Shown in pieces: positions 26,080 through 35,094 of a DNA stretch of 64,000 nucleotides (its first letter is position 1; each line of letters starts with the position of its first letter). The stretch is from Flavipsychrobacter stenotrophus. GTDB lineage: Bacteria; Bacteroidota; Bacteroidia; Chitinophagales; Chitinophagaceae. The translations under genes and the position numbers were made by a program. Under the pieces are notes generated by a model. That model ran no database searches and was not told the origin of the DNA. It saw only the letters and a program-made list of their open reading frames with translations. The DNA is taken from the NCBI RefSeq assembly GCF_002954265.1, contig NZ_PPSL01000002.1:434001-498000 (forward strand), given 5' to 3'.

Positions 26080-26649
26080 ATGAACAACTACATTGAAGGG
26101 GCTACAATAGAAAATACTGACTTTACAGAACAGTCACTCGCCGGCAATGAGTATACAAACTGCGAGTTCATCAACTGTAACTTTACAAACTGCGACCTTA
26201 AGAATACCGATCTTATTGAGTGCACTTTTAAAGGGTGCAATTTCTCACAGGCTATTTTGAACAATACAGGTATAAAGGGAGTTCAATTCACTTCCTGCAA
26301 GTTAATAGGGATCAATTTCCAGGTTTGCAGCGACTTTCTTTTCTCCATTCAGTTTGCAGATTGCCAACTGGATTACGCATCTTTCTTCCAAAAGAAAATG
26401 AAGAAGACACTATTTAGTTGCTGCTCAATTAAAGAAGCAGACTTTGAAGAGACCGATCTTACAGAAGCAGTTTTTACCAATTGTGATCTGCTCCATACTA
26501 GCTTTAATAAGACCATTCTGGAAAAAGCTGATCTAAGAACTGCCTATAACTATTCGCTTGACCCTGAGCTAAACAGGATCAAAAAAGCGAAATTTTCTCA
26601 TCACGGAATCAGCGGGCTGTTAAGCAAATACGATATTGTTATCGACTAA
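26080..26649 (+). CDS. Pentapeptide-repeat protein
   Basis: A 189-residue protein from the ATG at 26080; an upstream in-frame extension would run through the terminator. It is built of A(D/N)(L/F)xx-type pentapeptides (NTDFTEQSL, NCEFINCNFTNCDLKNTDL, GCNFSQAIL, ADFEETDLTEAVFTNCDL), giving a right-handed quadrilateral beta-helix. A central region with fewer repeats separates two blocks, as in Qnr/McbG-type proteins. That resemblance is structural only and is not evidence of drug resistance. The C-terminus is a non-repeat helical tail. Confidence 0.88.
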   Translation: MNNYIEGATIENTDFTEQSLAGNEYTNCEFINCNFTNCDLKNTDLIECTFKGCNFSQAILNNTGIKGVQFTSCKLIGINFQVCSDFLFSIQFADCQLDYASFFQKKMKKTLFSCCSIKEADFEETDLTEAVFTNCDLLHTSFNKTILEKADLRTAYNYSLDPELNRIKKAKFSHHGISGLLSKYDIVID

Positions 26650-26786
26650 CCCCAAATTAGGTGCTTTGTTGACATCATTGCTCATAGAGAGAAATTGCGT
26701 TGAGTTCCTTCTTTATTGACGCTCATTATTTTGCGTATCTGGCACATTTTTTTGGCTTTGACAGGTATAATCAAATGGGCTAAAAC

Positions 26787-27053
26787 ATGAAAAAGCCAAT
26801 CATAACGGCAGCAATGGCAATCTTCTTAATTACAAGTGCCATTGCTCAGGATACTAAAAAGGTGCAGCAGCCAAAGAAAAACATCACAGGGCAGGATTCT
26901 ACATCTCCTAACAGATCACCTAAGATGATTCCGACAGATACTGCAGGGAAGAGATGGAACAATGTTGCTCCAACCAACAAAAACGGTACAATTCAACCAA
27001 AAGGAATAAACCCGGATAGCAGCAGAGTTAACGGCATGCCGCCAAAAATGTAA
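26787..27053 (+). CDS. Small secreted, basic, low-complexity protein
   Basis: An 88-residue protein with a signal peptide (MKKPIITAAMAIFLITSAIA, cleavage near residue 20). The mature part is rich in Lys, Pro, Asn, Ser and Thr (KKVQQPKKNITGQDSTSPN, TNKNGTIQPKGINPDSS). It looks disordered. The terminator directly after it supports a real transcript. No family recognised. Confidence 0.6.
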   Translation: MKKPIITAAMAIFLITSAIAQDTKKVQQPKKNITGQDSTSPNRSPKMIPTDTAGKRWNNVAPTNKNGTIQPKGINPDSSRVNGMPPKM

Positions 27054-27070
27054 TTGAAAACCCGTAACGT

Positions 27071-27108
27071 AAAAAGCCCCGGCCATGCAGAGGGTCAGGG
27101 CTTTTTCA
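27071..27108 (+). terminator. Rho-independent terminator
   Basis: AAAAAGCCC and GGGCTTTTT, extended by GGCC/GGTC, form a GC-rich stem 18 bases after the stop of the small secreted protein, followed by more T residues. Confidence 0.85.
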
Positions 27109-27199
27109 TTTAACGAACAGATATGTTAAACCAACTGAACGCTTGCATCTGCAAAATACTATCTACTATTAACTTTTAGTACCTTGCATACTGTTACTT

Positions 27200-28411
27200 A
27201 TGTCTTTAGCAGGAAAAAAGATCGTATTGGCGGTTACAGGTAGCATTGCTGCCTATAAGACCCCACAACTAGTGCGTTTGCTTGTAAAAGCAGGGGCAGA
27301 GGTAAAAGTATTGACCACCAGGGCCGCAGCTGACTTTGTGAGTCCACTTTCTTTGGCAACTGTATCAAAGCACCAAGTGCTTAGTGATGTTAGCGATGGA
27401 AGTACATGGAACAATCATGTGGAGCTAGGCCTCTGGGCCGATGCTATGCTGATAGCACCATGCAGTGCCAACAGTTTGGCTAAGCTGGCCAATGGACTGT
27501 GCGACAACCTGGTATGTGCAGTATATCTTTCTGCACGCTGCCCGATGTTTATTGCACCGGCAATGGATGAAGACATGTGGATACATGCTTCCACACAGGG
27601 CAACCTAAAACGAGTACGCTCTTACGGCAATCACATCATTCCCGTAGGCCATGGTGAACTGGCGAGTGGTTTGGTAGGCGAAGGTCGCATGGCCGAGCCG
27701 GAGGATATCGTTATATTCTTATCTGATTTCCTTTCCGCGCCAAAGCCTCTGAAAGGAAAAAAAGCATTAGTAACAGCCGGACCTACTTATGAACGAATTG
27801 ATCCTGTTCGTTTTATCGGCAACTTCTCTACCGGCAAAATGGGCATTGCTATTGCAGAAGAGCTGGCAAACATGGGAGCAGAAGTAACTCTGGTATTAGG
27901 TCCTTCTCACGAAAAAACACTTCACCCGCAGGTGCGCACTGTTCGCATAGAAAGCGCCAATGAACTATACATAGAAAGTAGTAAGGCATTTGCACAAGCC
28001 GACATCGCTGTGTTGGCAGCAGCCGTGGCAGATTATCGCCCTGAGCAGATGGCTACTGAGAAAATAAAAAAGGCAGATACAGGCTTATCTATATCACTGA
28101 CCAAAACAGAAGACACATTACTGTCCTTGGGTAAAATAAAAACACCATCCCAAACGTTAGTAGGGTTTGCGTTGGAGACTACAAATGAGTTGGAACATGG
28201 TAAGAAAAAACTGGAAGCTAAGAATGCCGACATGATCGTGCTCAATTCATTAAGAGATGAAGGTGCCGGTTTTGGGCATGATACAAACAAGATCACATTA
28301 CTCACCCGCAATGCCGATCCCGAAAGCTTGCCATTGCTCAGCAAAAAAGATGCCGCCGCGGCAATAGTGAACCATATTTTAAAATTAAGACATGCTGAGA
28401 AGACTGTTTAG
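27200..28411 (+). CDS. coaBC: Phosphopantothenoylcysteine decarboxylase / phosphopantothenate-cysteine ligase
   Basis: A bifunctional enzyme of coenzyme A synthesis, 403 residues. The N-terminal CoaC part (about 1-185) is a flavoprotein with the start GKKIVLAVTGSIAAYKTPQLVR, the active-site region NNHVELGLWADAMLIAPCSANSLAKLA and the PAMDEDMW loop. The C-terminal CoaB part (from about 190) has KALVTAGPTYERIDPVRFIG, NFSTGKMG and AAVADYRPE. The last bases overlap the start of the next gene, indicating coupling to porD. Confidence 0.97.
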   Translation: MSLAGKKIVLAVTGSIAAYKTPQLVRLLVKAGAEVKVLTTRAAADFVSPLSLATVSKHQVLSDVSDGSTWNNHVELGLWADAMLIAPCSANSLAKLANGLCDNLVCAVYLSARCPMFIAPAMDEDMWIHASTQGNLKRVRSYGNHIIPVGHGELASGLVGEGRMAEPEDIVIFLSDFLSAPKPLKGKKALVTAGPTYERIDPVRFIGNFSTGKMGIAIAEELANMGAEVTLVLGPSHEKTLHPQVRTVRIESANELYIESSKAFAQADIAVLAAAVADYRPEQMATEKIKKADTGLSISLTKTEDTLLSLGKIKTPSQTLVGFALETTNELEHGKKKLEAKNADMIVLNSLRDEGAGFGHDTNKITLLTRNADPESLPLLSKKDAAAAIVNHILKLRHAEKTV

Positions 28412-29318
28412 TATATTGATCATGACTCTTATAAGCCTTGCAGCAACCGCGCAAGAGCTTAACTGTAAGGTGAACATAAATCATGACAAGATAACAGGGG
28501 TAGACAATGAAGTGTTTGTTACCATGCAGCGCAGCATAATAGACTTCATGAATGGGCATAAATGGACCAATGACGATTTCGCCACCAATGAAAAGATAGA
28601 TGTAACCGTATTCATCAACATTACTGGTAATAAAATTAATGGCGACCCGGATGCATATACGGGCACACTAAGCATACAAGCATCAAGGCCGGTATATAGC
28701 AGCGGCTATACTACGGCATTGGTCAATTATGTTGACAGAGATCTTGTATTCAAATTCACGCAGTATGGCGCCCTTTCATTCGATGATAACCGGGTAAGTG
28801 GAGTAGATGCCATGCAATCTAATCTTACAGCCGTATTGGGCTACTATGCCTACATAATAATTGGGCTTGACTATGATAGCTATGCGTTGGAAGGTGGAAC
28901 GAACTATTTTAAGAAAGCACAAAATGTGGTAAACAATGCGCCTGAGCAAGGCAAATCTATAAGCGGATGGAAAGCTGTGGAAGGCACCCGCAACCGTTAC
29001 TGGCTGGCCGATCAGCTGCTCAATACCCGCTTTGCCGATATGCGCAGCTTTTGGTATTCCATGCATCGCGAAGGGCTGGATAGTATGTATACCAAACCCA
29101 CAGAATCCAGAACCCGCATATTATTTGGTTTAAAGAAGCTTTACAATGTAAACAGGGAAAACCCTACATCTATGCTCATGCAGTTTTTCTTTGCAGCAAA
29201 AAGCGAAGAGATCATTCATTTACTTGCGTCAACCCCTAAGTCAGAACGTGGACAGTATATAACATTGCTGAACTCTATGGATGTACCGAATGCACAAAAG
29301 TATAACAACCTGAAATGA
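28392..29318 (+). CDS. porD: PorD-type (DUF4835) secretion protein
   Basis: A 308-residue secreted protein with a signal peptide (cleavage near TAQE, about residue 21). QELNCKVNINHDKI at the mature N-terminus and the GYYAYIIIGLDYDSYALEGGTNYFKKAQNVV segment are characteristic of DUF4835, annotated in Bacteroidota as the T9SS-associated PorD. It overlaps coaBC by 20 bases and the next gene by 4. The coaBC-DUF4835 order is conserved in the phylum. PorD is needed for type IX secretion in Porphyromonas; its molecular role is unclear. Confidence 0.88.
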   Translation: MLRRLFSILIMTLISLAATAQELNCKVNINHDKITGVDNEVFVTMQRSIIDFMNGHKWTNDDFATNEKIDVTVFINITGNKINGDPDAYTGTLSIQASRPVYSSGYTTALVNYVDRDLVFKFTQYGALSFDDNRVSGVDAMQSNLTAVLGYYAYIIIGLDYDSYALEGGTNYFKKAQNVVNNAPEQGKSISGWKAVEGTRNRYWLADQLLNTRFADMRSFWYSMHREGLDSMYTKPTESRTRILFGLKKLYNVNRENPTSMLMQFFFAAKSEEIIHLLASTPKSERGQYITLLNSMDVPNAQKYNNLK

Positions 29319-29776
29319 CGAAATACCTTTCATCTTTATTGTTTATAGCATTGCTCTGCCCTGTTTTTAGTTGTAATAAGGAGAACGATGAACATCTGCC
29401 TCCTGTGAGAATGGAGCAGGTAATGTTCGACATAAGTATTGCTGAATCTTACAGCACGAAATCGCGCGACAATACCAATTTTGGCGGTGTAAAGAACATG
29501 GATTCGTTGGCAGAATATTATAAAGATATCCTGGCGCACCATAAGATCACGCCTGACCAATTCAGACAAAGCCTCACCTGGTATAAAAATCACCCCGATG
29601 ATATGGATAGCCTGTATACCCATCTCACTTTAAGGGCAGACCAGATAAATGCAGAGGAGAGTCGCAAGAAGAAAGCTGCAGCACCTGCAGTGCCGCCTGC
29701 GGTGCAAACGCAAACTATCGCCCCTTCGCCTTCCGGCACAATTAAGCCGCAATCTGGTCCCGCTGTAAAAATCTAA
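29315..29776 (+). CDS. DUF4296 lipoprotein
   Basis: A 153-residue lipoprotein (signal ALLCPVFSC, Cys20). The domain (about 30-110) has the DUF4296 signature: a helix with VMFDISIAESY, then the YKDILAHHKITPDQFRQSLTWYKNHPDDMDSLY segment. The end is a Pro/Ala-rich tail. Its start overlaps the PorD stop (ATGA), so the two are co-translated. Function unknown; the genetic link to PorD suggests an envelope role. Confidence 0.85.
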   Translation: MTKYLSSLLFIALLCPVFSCNKENDEHLPPVRMEQVMFDISIAESYSTKSRDNTNFGGVKNMDSLAEYYKDILAHHKITPDQFRQSLTWYKNHPDDMDSLYTHLTLRADQINAEESRKKKAAAPAVPPAVQTQTIAPSPSGTIKPQSGPAVKI

Positions 29777-29801
29777 TGATGATAGTGAACGTCCTTTTTA
29801 G

Positions 29802-29830
29802 AAAATGCCCGCAATTTGCGGGCATTTTTA
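29802..29830. terminator. Bidirectional terminator
   Basis: AAAATGCCCGC (29802-29812) and GCGGGCATTTT (29818-29828) form a perfect 11-bp stem with a 5-base loop. It lies between the convergent DUF4296 and SDR genes. Confidence 0.92.
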
Positions 29831-29851
29831 TTGTAGAAATTCCTAATTGGA

Positions 29852-30574
29852 CTATGGGTTTAGCCTTCCGAATGCGCCCTTCAGATCAGCCTGGCTACCA
29901 TTGGCCATGGCTTCACTAAAGCCAAAAGTAAGTTCTGTTTTACCTGCCTTCAATTGCTCAAATATCCCCTCAATAAATACGCTCACGGGCGGTGCAGAAT
30001 CATGTAGTCCCAGCCCACCAAGGTCTGTGTTCAATGCAGGAGGTATGATCTCCACCACCTCTATATTTTTTGCCTGTAGCAGGTAGCGCAGAGACAATGT
30101 GAATGAATGGAAGAACGCCTTTGTAGCAGAGTATACCGGTACCTTGGCAAATGGTACAAAGGAGAGACCAGATGTCACATTCATTATAGTTGTAAGCGAA
30201 GAAAGCTGCTGAAATAATGTAGTCAAATGGATAGGTGCTTCGATGTTGGTGACGATCTCGTTCTTTGCTTTGTCAAAAAAGTCATCATCTTCTACATTCA
30301 TCCAGTTCTGTATTCCTGCATTATTCACCAGCACGTTCAAGTCACTATGCTCCGTTGCGATCCAGTTGTACATTTCAGTTCGTTCTGCCTCACTGGAAAG
30401 ATCGCACACTCTTGTTATTAAAGATGGGTACTTTTCTTTCGCTGCCTGCAATACCGATTCACGCCTGCCGCATATGATCACTGTGTTACCCTCACTAATA
30501 AAGCGCTCTGTGAGCCCTAACCCTATACCACTTGCACCACCGGTAATTAGAATTTTGTTGCCTGATAATTTCAT
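29852..30574 (-). CDS. Short-chain dehydrogenase/reductase (DltE-like)
   Basis: A 240-residue SDR. The cofactor motif TGGASGIG is at residues 11-18, NNAG at 84-87, the catalytic Ser near 135 and YxxxK (YSATK) at 148-152. The LSSEAERTEMYNWI region and the short C-terminus resemble DltE-type oxidoreductases. The substrate is unknown. It lies 146 bases downstream of the aminotransferase terminator on the same strand and probably has its own promoter. Confidence 0.9.
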   Translation of the reverse strand: MKLSGNKILITGGASGIGLGLTERFISEGNTVIICGRRESVLQAAKEKYPSLITRVCDLSSEAERTEMYNWIATEHSDLNVLVNNAGIQNWMNVEDDDFFDKAKNEIVTNIEAPIHLTTLFQQLSSLTTIMNVTSGLSFVPFAKVPVYSATKAFFHSFTLSLRYLLQAKNIEVVEIIPPALNTDLGGLGLHDSAPPVSVFIEGIFEQLKAGKTELTFGFSEAMANGSQADLKGAFGRLNP

Positions 30575-30681
30575 AACGTCTTGTTTTAAGTTCTAGGCAC
30601 AAAGGTGGCACTAAAACGAACAATACTGTTTGCTTAAATCAATCCATTTTTTGCAAAATTCAAATCAATAGTGACTGGTAA

Positions 30682-30712
30682 TAAAAAATGCCCGCTTTAC
30701 GGCGGGCATTTA
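30682..30712 (-). terminator. Terminator of the aminotransferase gene
   Basis: Read on the minus strand, AAATGCCCGCC and GCGGGCATTT form the stem and a run of T follows. It lies about 25 bases past the aminotransferase stop. Confidence 0.88.
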
Positions 30713-30736
30713 CTACTCTATGTGCAGTTGTTGTTA

Positions 30737-31927
30737 TTAGCTTAATCTGCTAAGCGCGGCAGCCATACGTGTCATGGCCTCCTGTAGATTGGTCATTGAC
30801 GTTGCAAACGACAAACGCAAGCAATGCGGATCGCCAAAAGCACTGCCACATACAGTTGTTACATGACCCTTGTTAAGCAGGTACATGCTCATATCCACAT
30901 CGTCATTGATAACAGTTTCACCATCGCTTTTGCCAAAGAAAGAGCTGATATCCGGGAAGGCATAGAAAGCCCCGTGCGGATAGTTCGCCTTAACCCCAGG
31001 CATCTTCTTCAATGCACCTATCACATAGTCGCAACGCTCTTTATAAGCAGCCACCATTTTATGAGTAGGCTCCAGATCACTGAGCAATGCGGTAATAGAT
31101 GCCCTTTGAGCTACCGAATTAGCGCCCGATGTGCTCTGTGCCTGTAGCTTGTCACATGCCTTTACTATATCCAGCGGACCAGCCATATAGCCAAGTCTCC
31201 AGCCGGTCATGGCAAAGCCTTTAGACATGCCGTTGATCACAACAACTCTATCCCTTATCTCTTCAAACTGTGCTATGCTCTCATGGCCACCTACAAAGTT
31301 GATGTACTCATAGATCTCATCACTGATGATAGCCACATAAGGATAGCGCTTAAATACCGCTACAAGCCCAGCCAGCTCTTCTTTTGAATACACACTTCCG
31401 GTAGGGTTACATGGAGAAGAGAACATGAACAGTTTGGTCTTTGGTGTAATCGCCGCTTCCAGTTGTTCAGGGCTCATCTTGAAATCCTGATCTATGCCAC
31501 AACGTACATATTTTACAATCCCTCCGGCCATTTCCACCTGCGTGGCATAAGTCACCCAGAACGGTGTAGGTATGATCACCTCATCACCCGGATCTACGAT
31601 GCTCATCACAGCGTCTATGAGGCTCTGCTTGGCACCTGTTGATACTATTATCTGGTTTGGGGGATAGTCGAGGTTATTATCTCTTTTGAGCTTAATGCTT
31701 ATCGCTTCCAGCAATTCGGGATAGCCAGCCACAGGAGTGTACTTAGAGTACCCTTCGTTGATAGCCTTAATAGCCGCTTCGTTAATGTGGTCAGGAGTTC
31801 TGAAATCAGGTTCACCCAAACTTAGGTCTACTATGCTGATTCCCTGTGCTTTCATTTCCCGGCTCAGCTTGGCCATCTTAATGGTCTGCGGCTCGGAAAT
31901 GGTATTCAATCTTTCTGCTAATTGCAT
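30737..31927 (-). CDS. Class I/II aminotransferase, aspartate aminotransferase-like
   Basis: A pyridoxal-phosphate enzyme of 396 residues from the ATG at 31927. A start 9 codons earlier would use a TTG inside a TATCTTTG promoter-like box. Typical features are VDLSLGEPDF, the cofactor segment STGAKQSL, FSSPCNPTG, ISDEIYEYI and the lysine motif NGMSKGFAMTGWRLGY. The C-terminal Arg is in CLRLSFATS. These place it with the bacterial type Ib aspartate aminotransferases, which pass amino groups between aspartate and 2-oxoglutarate. Specificity should be confirmed biochemically. Confidence 0.92.
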   Translation of the reverse strand: MQLAERLNTISEPQTIKMAKLSREMKAQGISIVDLSLGEPDFRTPDHINEAAIKAINEGYSKYTPVAGYPELLEAISIKLKRDNNLDYPPNQIIVSTGAKQSLIDAVMSIVDPGDEVIIPTPFWVTYATQVEMAGGIVKYVRCGIDQDFKMSPEQLEAAITPKTKLFMFSSPCNPTGSVYSKEELAGLVAVFKRYPYVAIISDEIYEYINFVGGHESIAQFEEIRDRVVVINGMSKGFAMTGWRLGYMAGPLDIVKACDKLQAQSTSGANSVAQRASITALLSDLEPTHKMVAAYKERCDYVIGALKKMPGVKANYPHGAFYAFPDISSFFGKSDGETVINDDVDMSMYLLNKGHVTTVCGSAFGDPHCLRLSFATSMTNLQEAMTRMAAALSRLS

Positions 31928-32011
31928 TTTATTTTCGGAAATGGAAAGCGACAAAGATAAGAAAAGTAGGGGAAGTGCTGATATGAAATAGTGATTTTGG
32001 CAATATCATGT

Positions 32012-32758
32012 CTAGTCAACATAACCGGCTCTCATATAGACTGGAAATCTGACAGTCAGGAGCTCATCCTCTCCCCAAGCCGTGCGCAGTTCTTCTTCAA
32101 TAAGTAACAATGGATCTACTCCTTCCTTCCTGATATAATTCTGTACCCCCGACCATGTGTGTAAGTAACCCCAAAGCTGATCAAAATTCCAGTGAACAAT
32201 TATATCCATTGGCGGTGCTTTTATCTCTCTGAAGGGGAATGGTATTGTTGCGTATTTTTCATCTACCCATTTTCTTTCCGGATCCCAGTAGGCCCGCGTA
32301 GTTACCATATAGAAGTGATTCATTAACTCATTTAGTGCATCTGTCATTCGAAGGTTGGTATATGTCCATGCAGCCAGTAATGCTCCGGGTTTCGCTACTC
32401 TTCCTACTTCATTGTAAAAAGCTTCAAAGTCAAACCAATGGATCGCCTGCCCTACTGTTATCAGGTCAACAGCACCCGACGGTATAGATGTGCTTTCAGC
32501 GCGCTCTTCTCTGTATATAATGTTACCTGCCTGGGCGGCTCTTGCTAATTGTGGGGCACTGATGTCGGTACCGTAGACCTTTTCAAACTGCCCAGCAAGC
32601 CTTATTGCCACTTGCCCATTTCCTGTCCCGCAGTCCCATGCAGTATCAAATGCAGGTGCATGGGCAAATATTAAATCATACACCGAATCAGGAGACTGAG
32701 GACGGAACGCAGCATACCCTTCCGCTGTTTTAGAAAAATTATCTACTATCTGTTTCAT
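32012..32758 (-). CDS. Class I SAM-dependent methyltransferase
   Basis: A 248-residue methyltransferase. The N-terminal FSKTAEGYAAFRPQSP is typical of UbiE/TMT1-like enzymes. Motif I is WDCGTGNGQVAIRLA, motif II the GTDISAPQLARAA region, and the post-motif IITVGQAIHWFDFEAFYNEVGRV resembles yeast trans-aconitate methyltransferase relatives. The substrate is not predictable. The gene follows the esterase by 30 bases on the same strand, so the two may share a transcript. Confidence 0.9.
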   Translation of the reverse strand: MKQIVDNFSKTAEGYAAFRPQSPDSVYDLIFAHAPAFDTAWDCGTGNGQVAIRLAGQFEKVYGTDISAPQLARAAQAGNIIYREERAESTSIPSGAVDLITVGQAIHWFDFEAFYNEVGRVAKPGALLAAWTYTNLRMTDALNELMNHFYMVTTRAYWDPERKWVDEKYATIPFPFREIKAPPMDIIVHWNFDQLWGYLHTWSGVQNYIRKEGVDPLLLIEEELRTAWGEDELLTVRFPVYMRAGYVD

Positions 32759-32787
32759 GGCTACTAAAGTTACGAAAACAGCTCATC

Positions 32788-33921
32788 TCATTTACACACC
32801 GATTTCAAAAACCTGAGCACACTATAAGTGGTCATTTGGCCGGAAGGTCCATTCAGTGTATAGTCGCAACCATGCGTACCACAAGGTAATGACAGGAAGT
32901 AGTATGGCACATGGTTCTTTGTCAATTTCGCACTCAGCCTGGTGCTATGATCATAATGTACCAACGGATCTATAGGGCCGTGAACCAACAATGTTGCCGG
33001 AGATCGGGGCGTTACAAACTCAATGGCCGAGCTATTGAAGTATTGTTGCGGCACCTCTTCGTAAGTACCTCCCAGGTAATCTACCATTACCTTACGCGAA
33101 TCAAATACCAGCTTATTAGCAGGCAAACTATATCCCCAAATCATATCTGCCGGGCCATAGAAACTGACCACTCCTTTTATACTTGGGTCATGAAAAGTAT
33201 ATGCCGCAACCAATGTTATCTGCGCACCTGCAGAGCGCCCCAGCAGTACAAACTGGGTTGTATCTATGTTCAATTCACCTGCATGCTGACGCAGGTAATG
33301 CATTGCTTTTGCTACATCTTCTACCTGTGCCGGACTCTTTACATCAGGTGCCAGCCTGTAGTTGATAGATGCAACATGGTATCCTTCGTTTGCCAACACT
33401 GTATTCAACTCTGGTAATTGTTTACTGTCTCCACCTGCCCAAGACCCGCCATGGACTACTATGACACATGGCTTGTTACCACTCTTCTGCGATTTGTAAA
33501 AATCCAATGTAAGGCGACCATCATAGAAGTGAGTTGTGCTTTCTAACTGTTTTTCCCCTAGGCCTGTTATCATTTTACTTATGCTGAACGGTGGTTCGCT
33601 TGTAGTGTTGTCAACCGCACCTAATGCCACATTCATCTCTTGTTTCAGCGTAGATGACAGCATCATTATCCGTACAATTGGGGATATAAACATCAGCAGT
33701 GCAACAACACCAATTATAGTTCCCGGCAACACGTACTTATCTACCTTATACCCCCACAACAATAAACCGGTTGTAATAGTAATCCCTATCACAGGAAACT
33801 CTGTAACTACTATAGCCGTAAGCCATAAATGATAGGTAGGTGCACGGAACAGCGCAAGCAGCGACAATAGAAACACTATGACTAATAAAACCAACCTCAG
33901 CATGAGCGTAAAGGTATGCAT
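32788..33921 (-). CDS. Membrane-anchored alpha/beta-hydrolase (esterase)
   Basis: A 377-residue protein. The first 100 residues hold about three membrane helices; the rest is an alpha/beta-hydrolase of the BD-FAE/HSL type. HGGSWAGGDSKQLPEL gives the HGG oxyanion motif, GRSAG is the nucleophile elbow with the catalytic Ser, HGPIDPLVHYDHS has the acidic residue and the GTHGCDY His completes the triad. It should hydrolyse carboxylic esters near the membrane. Confidence 0.86.
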   Translation of the reverse strand: MHTFTLMLRLVLLVIVFLLSLLALFRAPTYHLWLTAIVVTEFPVIGITITTGLLLWGYKVDKYVLPGTIIGVVALLMFISPIVRIMMLSSTLKQEMNVALGAVDNTTSEPPFSISKMITGLGEKQLESTTHFYDGRLTLDFYKSQKSGNKPCVIVVHGGSWAGGDSKQLPELNTVLANEGYHVASINYRLAPDVKSPAQVEDVAKAMHYLRQHAGELNIDTTQFVLLGRSAGAQITLVAAYTFHDPSIKGVVSFYGPADMIWGYSLPANKLVFDSRKVMVDYLGGTYEEVPQQYFNSSAIEFVTPRSPATLLVHGPIDPLVHYDHSTRLSAKLTKNHVPYYFLSLPCGTHGCDYTLNGPSGQMTTYSVLRFLKSVCK

Positions 33922-33935
33922 CCACTTACCAATCT

Positions 33936-34100
33936 CCGAATGTCATGCTGAGCTTTTGTCATGCTGAGCTTACCGAAGGGCAAAGCGCGACGTTCTCACA
34001 TCGGCCGATTCTCTTCAATGGCAACAACAGATCACGTAAACTGGTCATGGCGAGGAACGAAGCCATATTACGAAGGACGTATTCGTTTTGTATGTACCTG
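33936..34100. repeat. TCATGCTGAGC / TCATTGCGAG-type repeats
   Basis: The gap between the esterase and the GbsR-type regulator holds TGTCATGCTGAGCTT twice in a row (33941-33955 and 33957-33971). ACCGAAGGGCAAAGCGCGAC follows, then GGTCATGGCGAGGAACGAAG with CCAT and GGACGTATTCGTTTTG (34075-34090). The same kind of sequence lies at 49565-49724 and 59070-59130. These are known kinds of dispersed bacterial repeats. No gene is supported here. Confidence 0.6.
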
Positions 34101-34190
34101 CATCAGGTTGTGTAATTGGTCTTCTGTAATCTGTGCAATCATTTTTAATTTATGATTCAGACAACCAGAAAATAAATCTTTCAGTAAATT

Positions 34191-34221
34191 TTGAAAGTTC
34201 GAGAATAACAATTTATCTTTG
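34191..34221 (+). promoter_or_regulatory. Promoter of the GbsR/MarR-type gene, nearly leaderless
   Basis: TTG (34191-34193), a 20-base spacer and TATCTTTG (34214-34221) fit the Bacteroidota consensus. The ATG at 34226 is only 4 bases past the -7 box, so the transcript would begin at or next to the start codon. Confidence 0.6.
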
Positions 34222-34225
34222 TGTT

Positions 34226-34732
34226 ATGAAACTGACAGAGGCAAAACAACAATTCATTCTTAACTGGGGCGTTCTGGGCACGCAATGGGGTATCAACCGT
34301 ACCATGGCGCAGATACATGCTTTGTTACTGGTGAGTATTGAGCCTATGAGTGCAGATGAGATCATGGCCGAACTAAAGATAAGCCGTGGTAATACCAATA
34401 TGAATGTGCGCGAGCTGATGGACTGGGGCATAGTTGAGAAAATATTGAAACCCGGTGAGCGTAAAGAGTTCTTCATTGCAGAAAAAGACATATGGGTAGT
34501 GGCTATGCGCATTATCAAAGAGCGTAAGCGCCGCGAAGTAGAGCCCGTACTGGTAGTGCTGGAGCAGTTGAAAGAAGTAGAAGGAGATAAAAACGATAAA
34601 GACATAAAGCAGTTCATCAGTATGATATCGGATATTCAGAAGTTCTCTAACCAGGCCAGCAAGGGTATAGACGGCATGGTAAAAATGGATGAACATTGGT
34701 TTACCGGCACTTTGCTGAAGTTGTTTAAATAA
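34226..34732 (+). CDS. GbsR/MarR-family transcriptional regulator
   Basis: A 168-residue regulator from the ATG at 34226. It has the GbsR-type layout: AKQQFILNWGVLGTQWGINRTMAQIHALLL, then a winged helix with PMSADEIMAELKISRGNTNMNVRELMDWGIVEKI, and a long helical C-terminus for dimerisation. Target genes are unknown. The upstream in-frame region (from 34133) is intergenic and promoter DNA. Nearby genes are the small-membrane-protein operon downstream (+) and the esterase upstream (-). Confidence 0.9.
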   Translation: MKLTEAKQQFILNWGVLGTQWGINRTMAQIHALLLVSIEPMSADEIMAELKISRGNTNMNVRELMDWGIVEKILKPGERKEFFIAEKDIWVVAMRIIKERKRREVEPVLVVLEQLKEVEGDKNDKDIKQFISMISDIQKFSNQASKGIDGMVKMDEHWFTGTLLKLFK

Positions 34733-34734
34733 TT

Positions 34735-34868
34735 AGCCAATTTGGCAATTTGACAATTTGCCAATGAGTGAAAAACAATAAAGAAAATTGCCTAATTAAA
34801 TAGTTACACATAATTGTTGAAGCAACGAGACATTGCCTCATTGTCGCATTGTCGAATTGCCAAATTGA
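34735..34868. repeat. GACAATT-type inverted pair
   Basis: AATTTGGCAATTTGACAATT (34739-34758, followed by TGCCAA) and, inverted, TTGTCGCATTGTCGAATTGC with CAAATT (34841-34866) lie about 75 bases apart. They form the same kind of two-armed structure as at 14968-15150. The rest of the gap to 35094 is AT-rich with no gene. Confidence 0.55.
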
Positions 34869-35094
34869 AATAGTTTGTTTTGTTTTGAAAAGTGTTCTTT
34901 AGTCCCGCTCATTGCGGGATTAAAGGACCAACAACCGGGAAGCCGGTTTTTAAAAGCACTCAAACTTTCATTATTTTCTGAAAATATAATTAGTACAAAA
35001 TAATTTTTATGAAGACATATATACACGCCCCGCCACCTACTTCCAGATAGCATGCCAAATTCTCTATTTACACACACTTTTAAAACCATTTTTT

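Noticed and set aside
26080-26649. Pentapeptide-repeat protein as a Qnr-type quinolone resistance determinant
   Set aside because: The fold is widespread; nothing here shows the Qnr-specific loops, so naming it a resistance gene would be unsupported.
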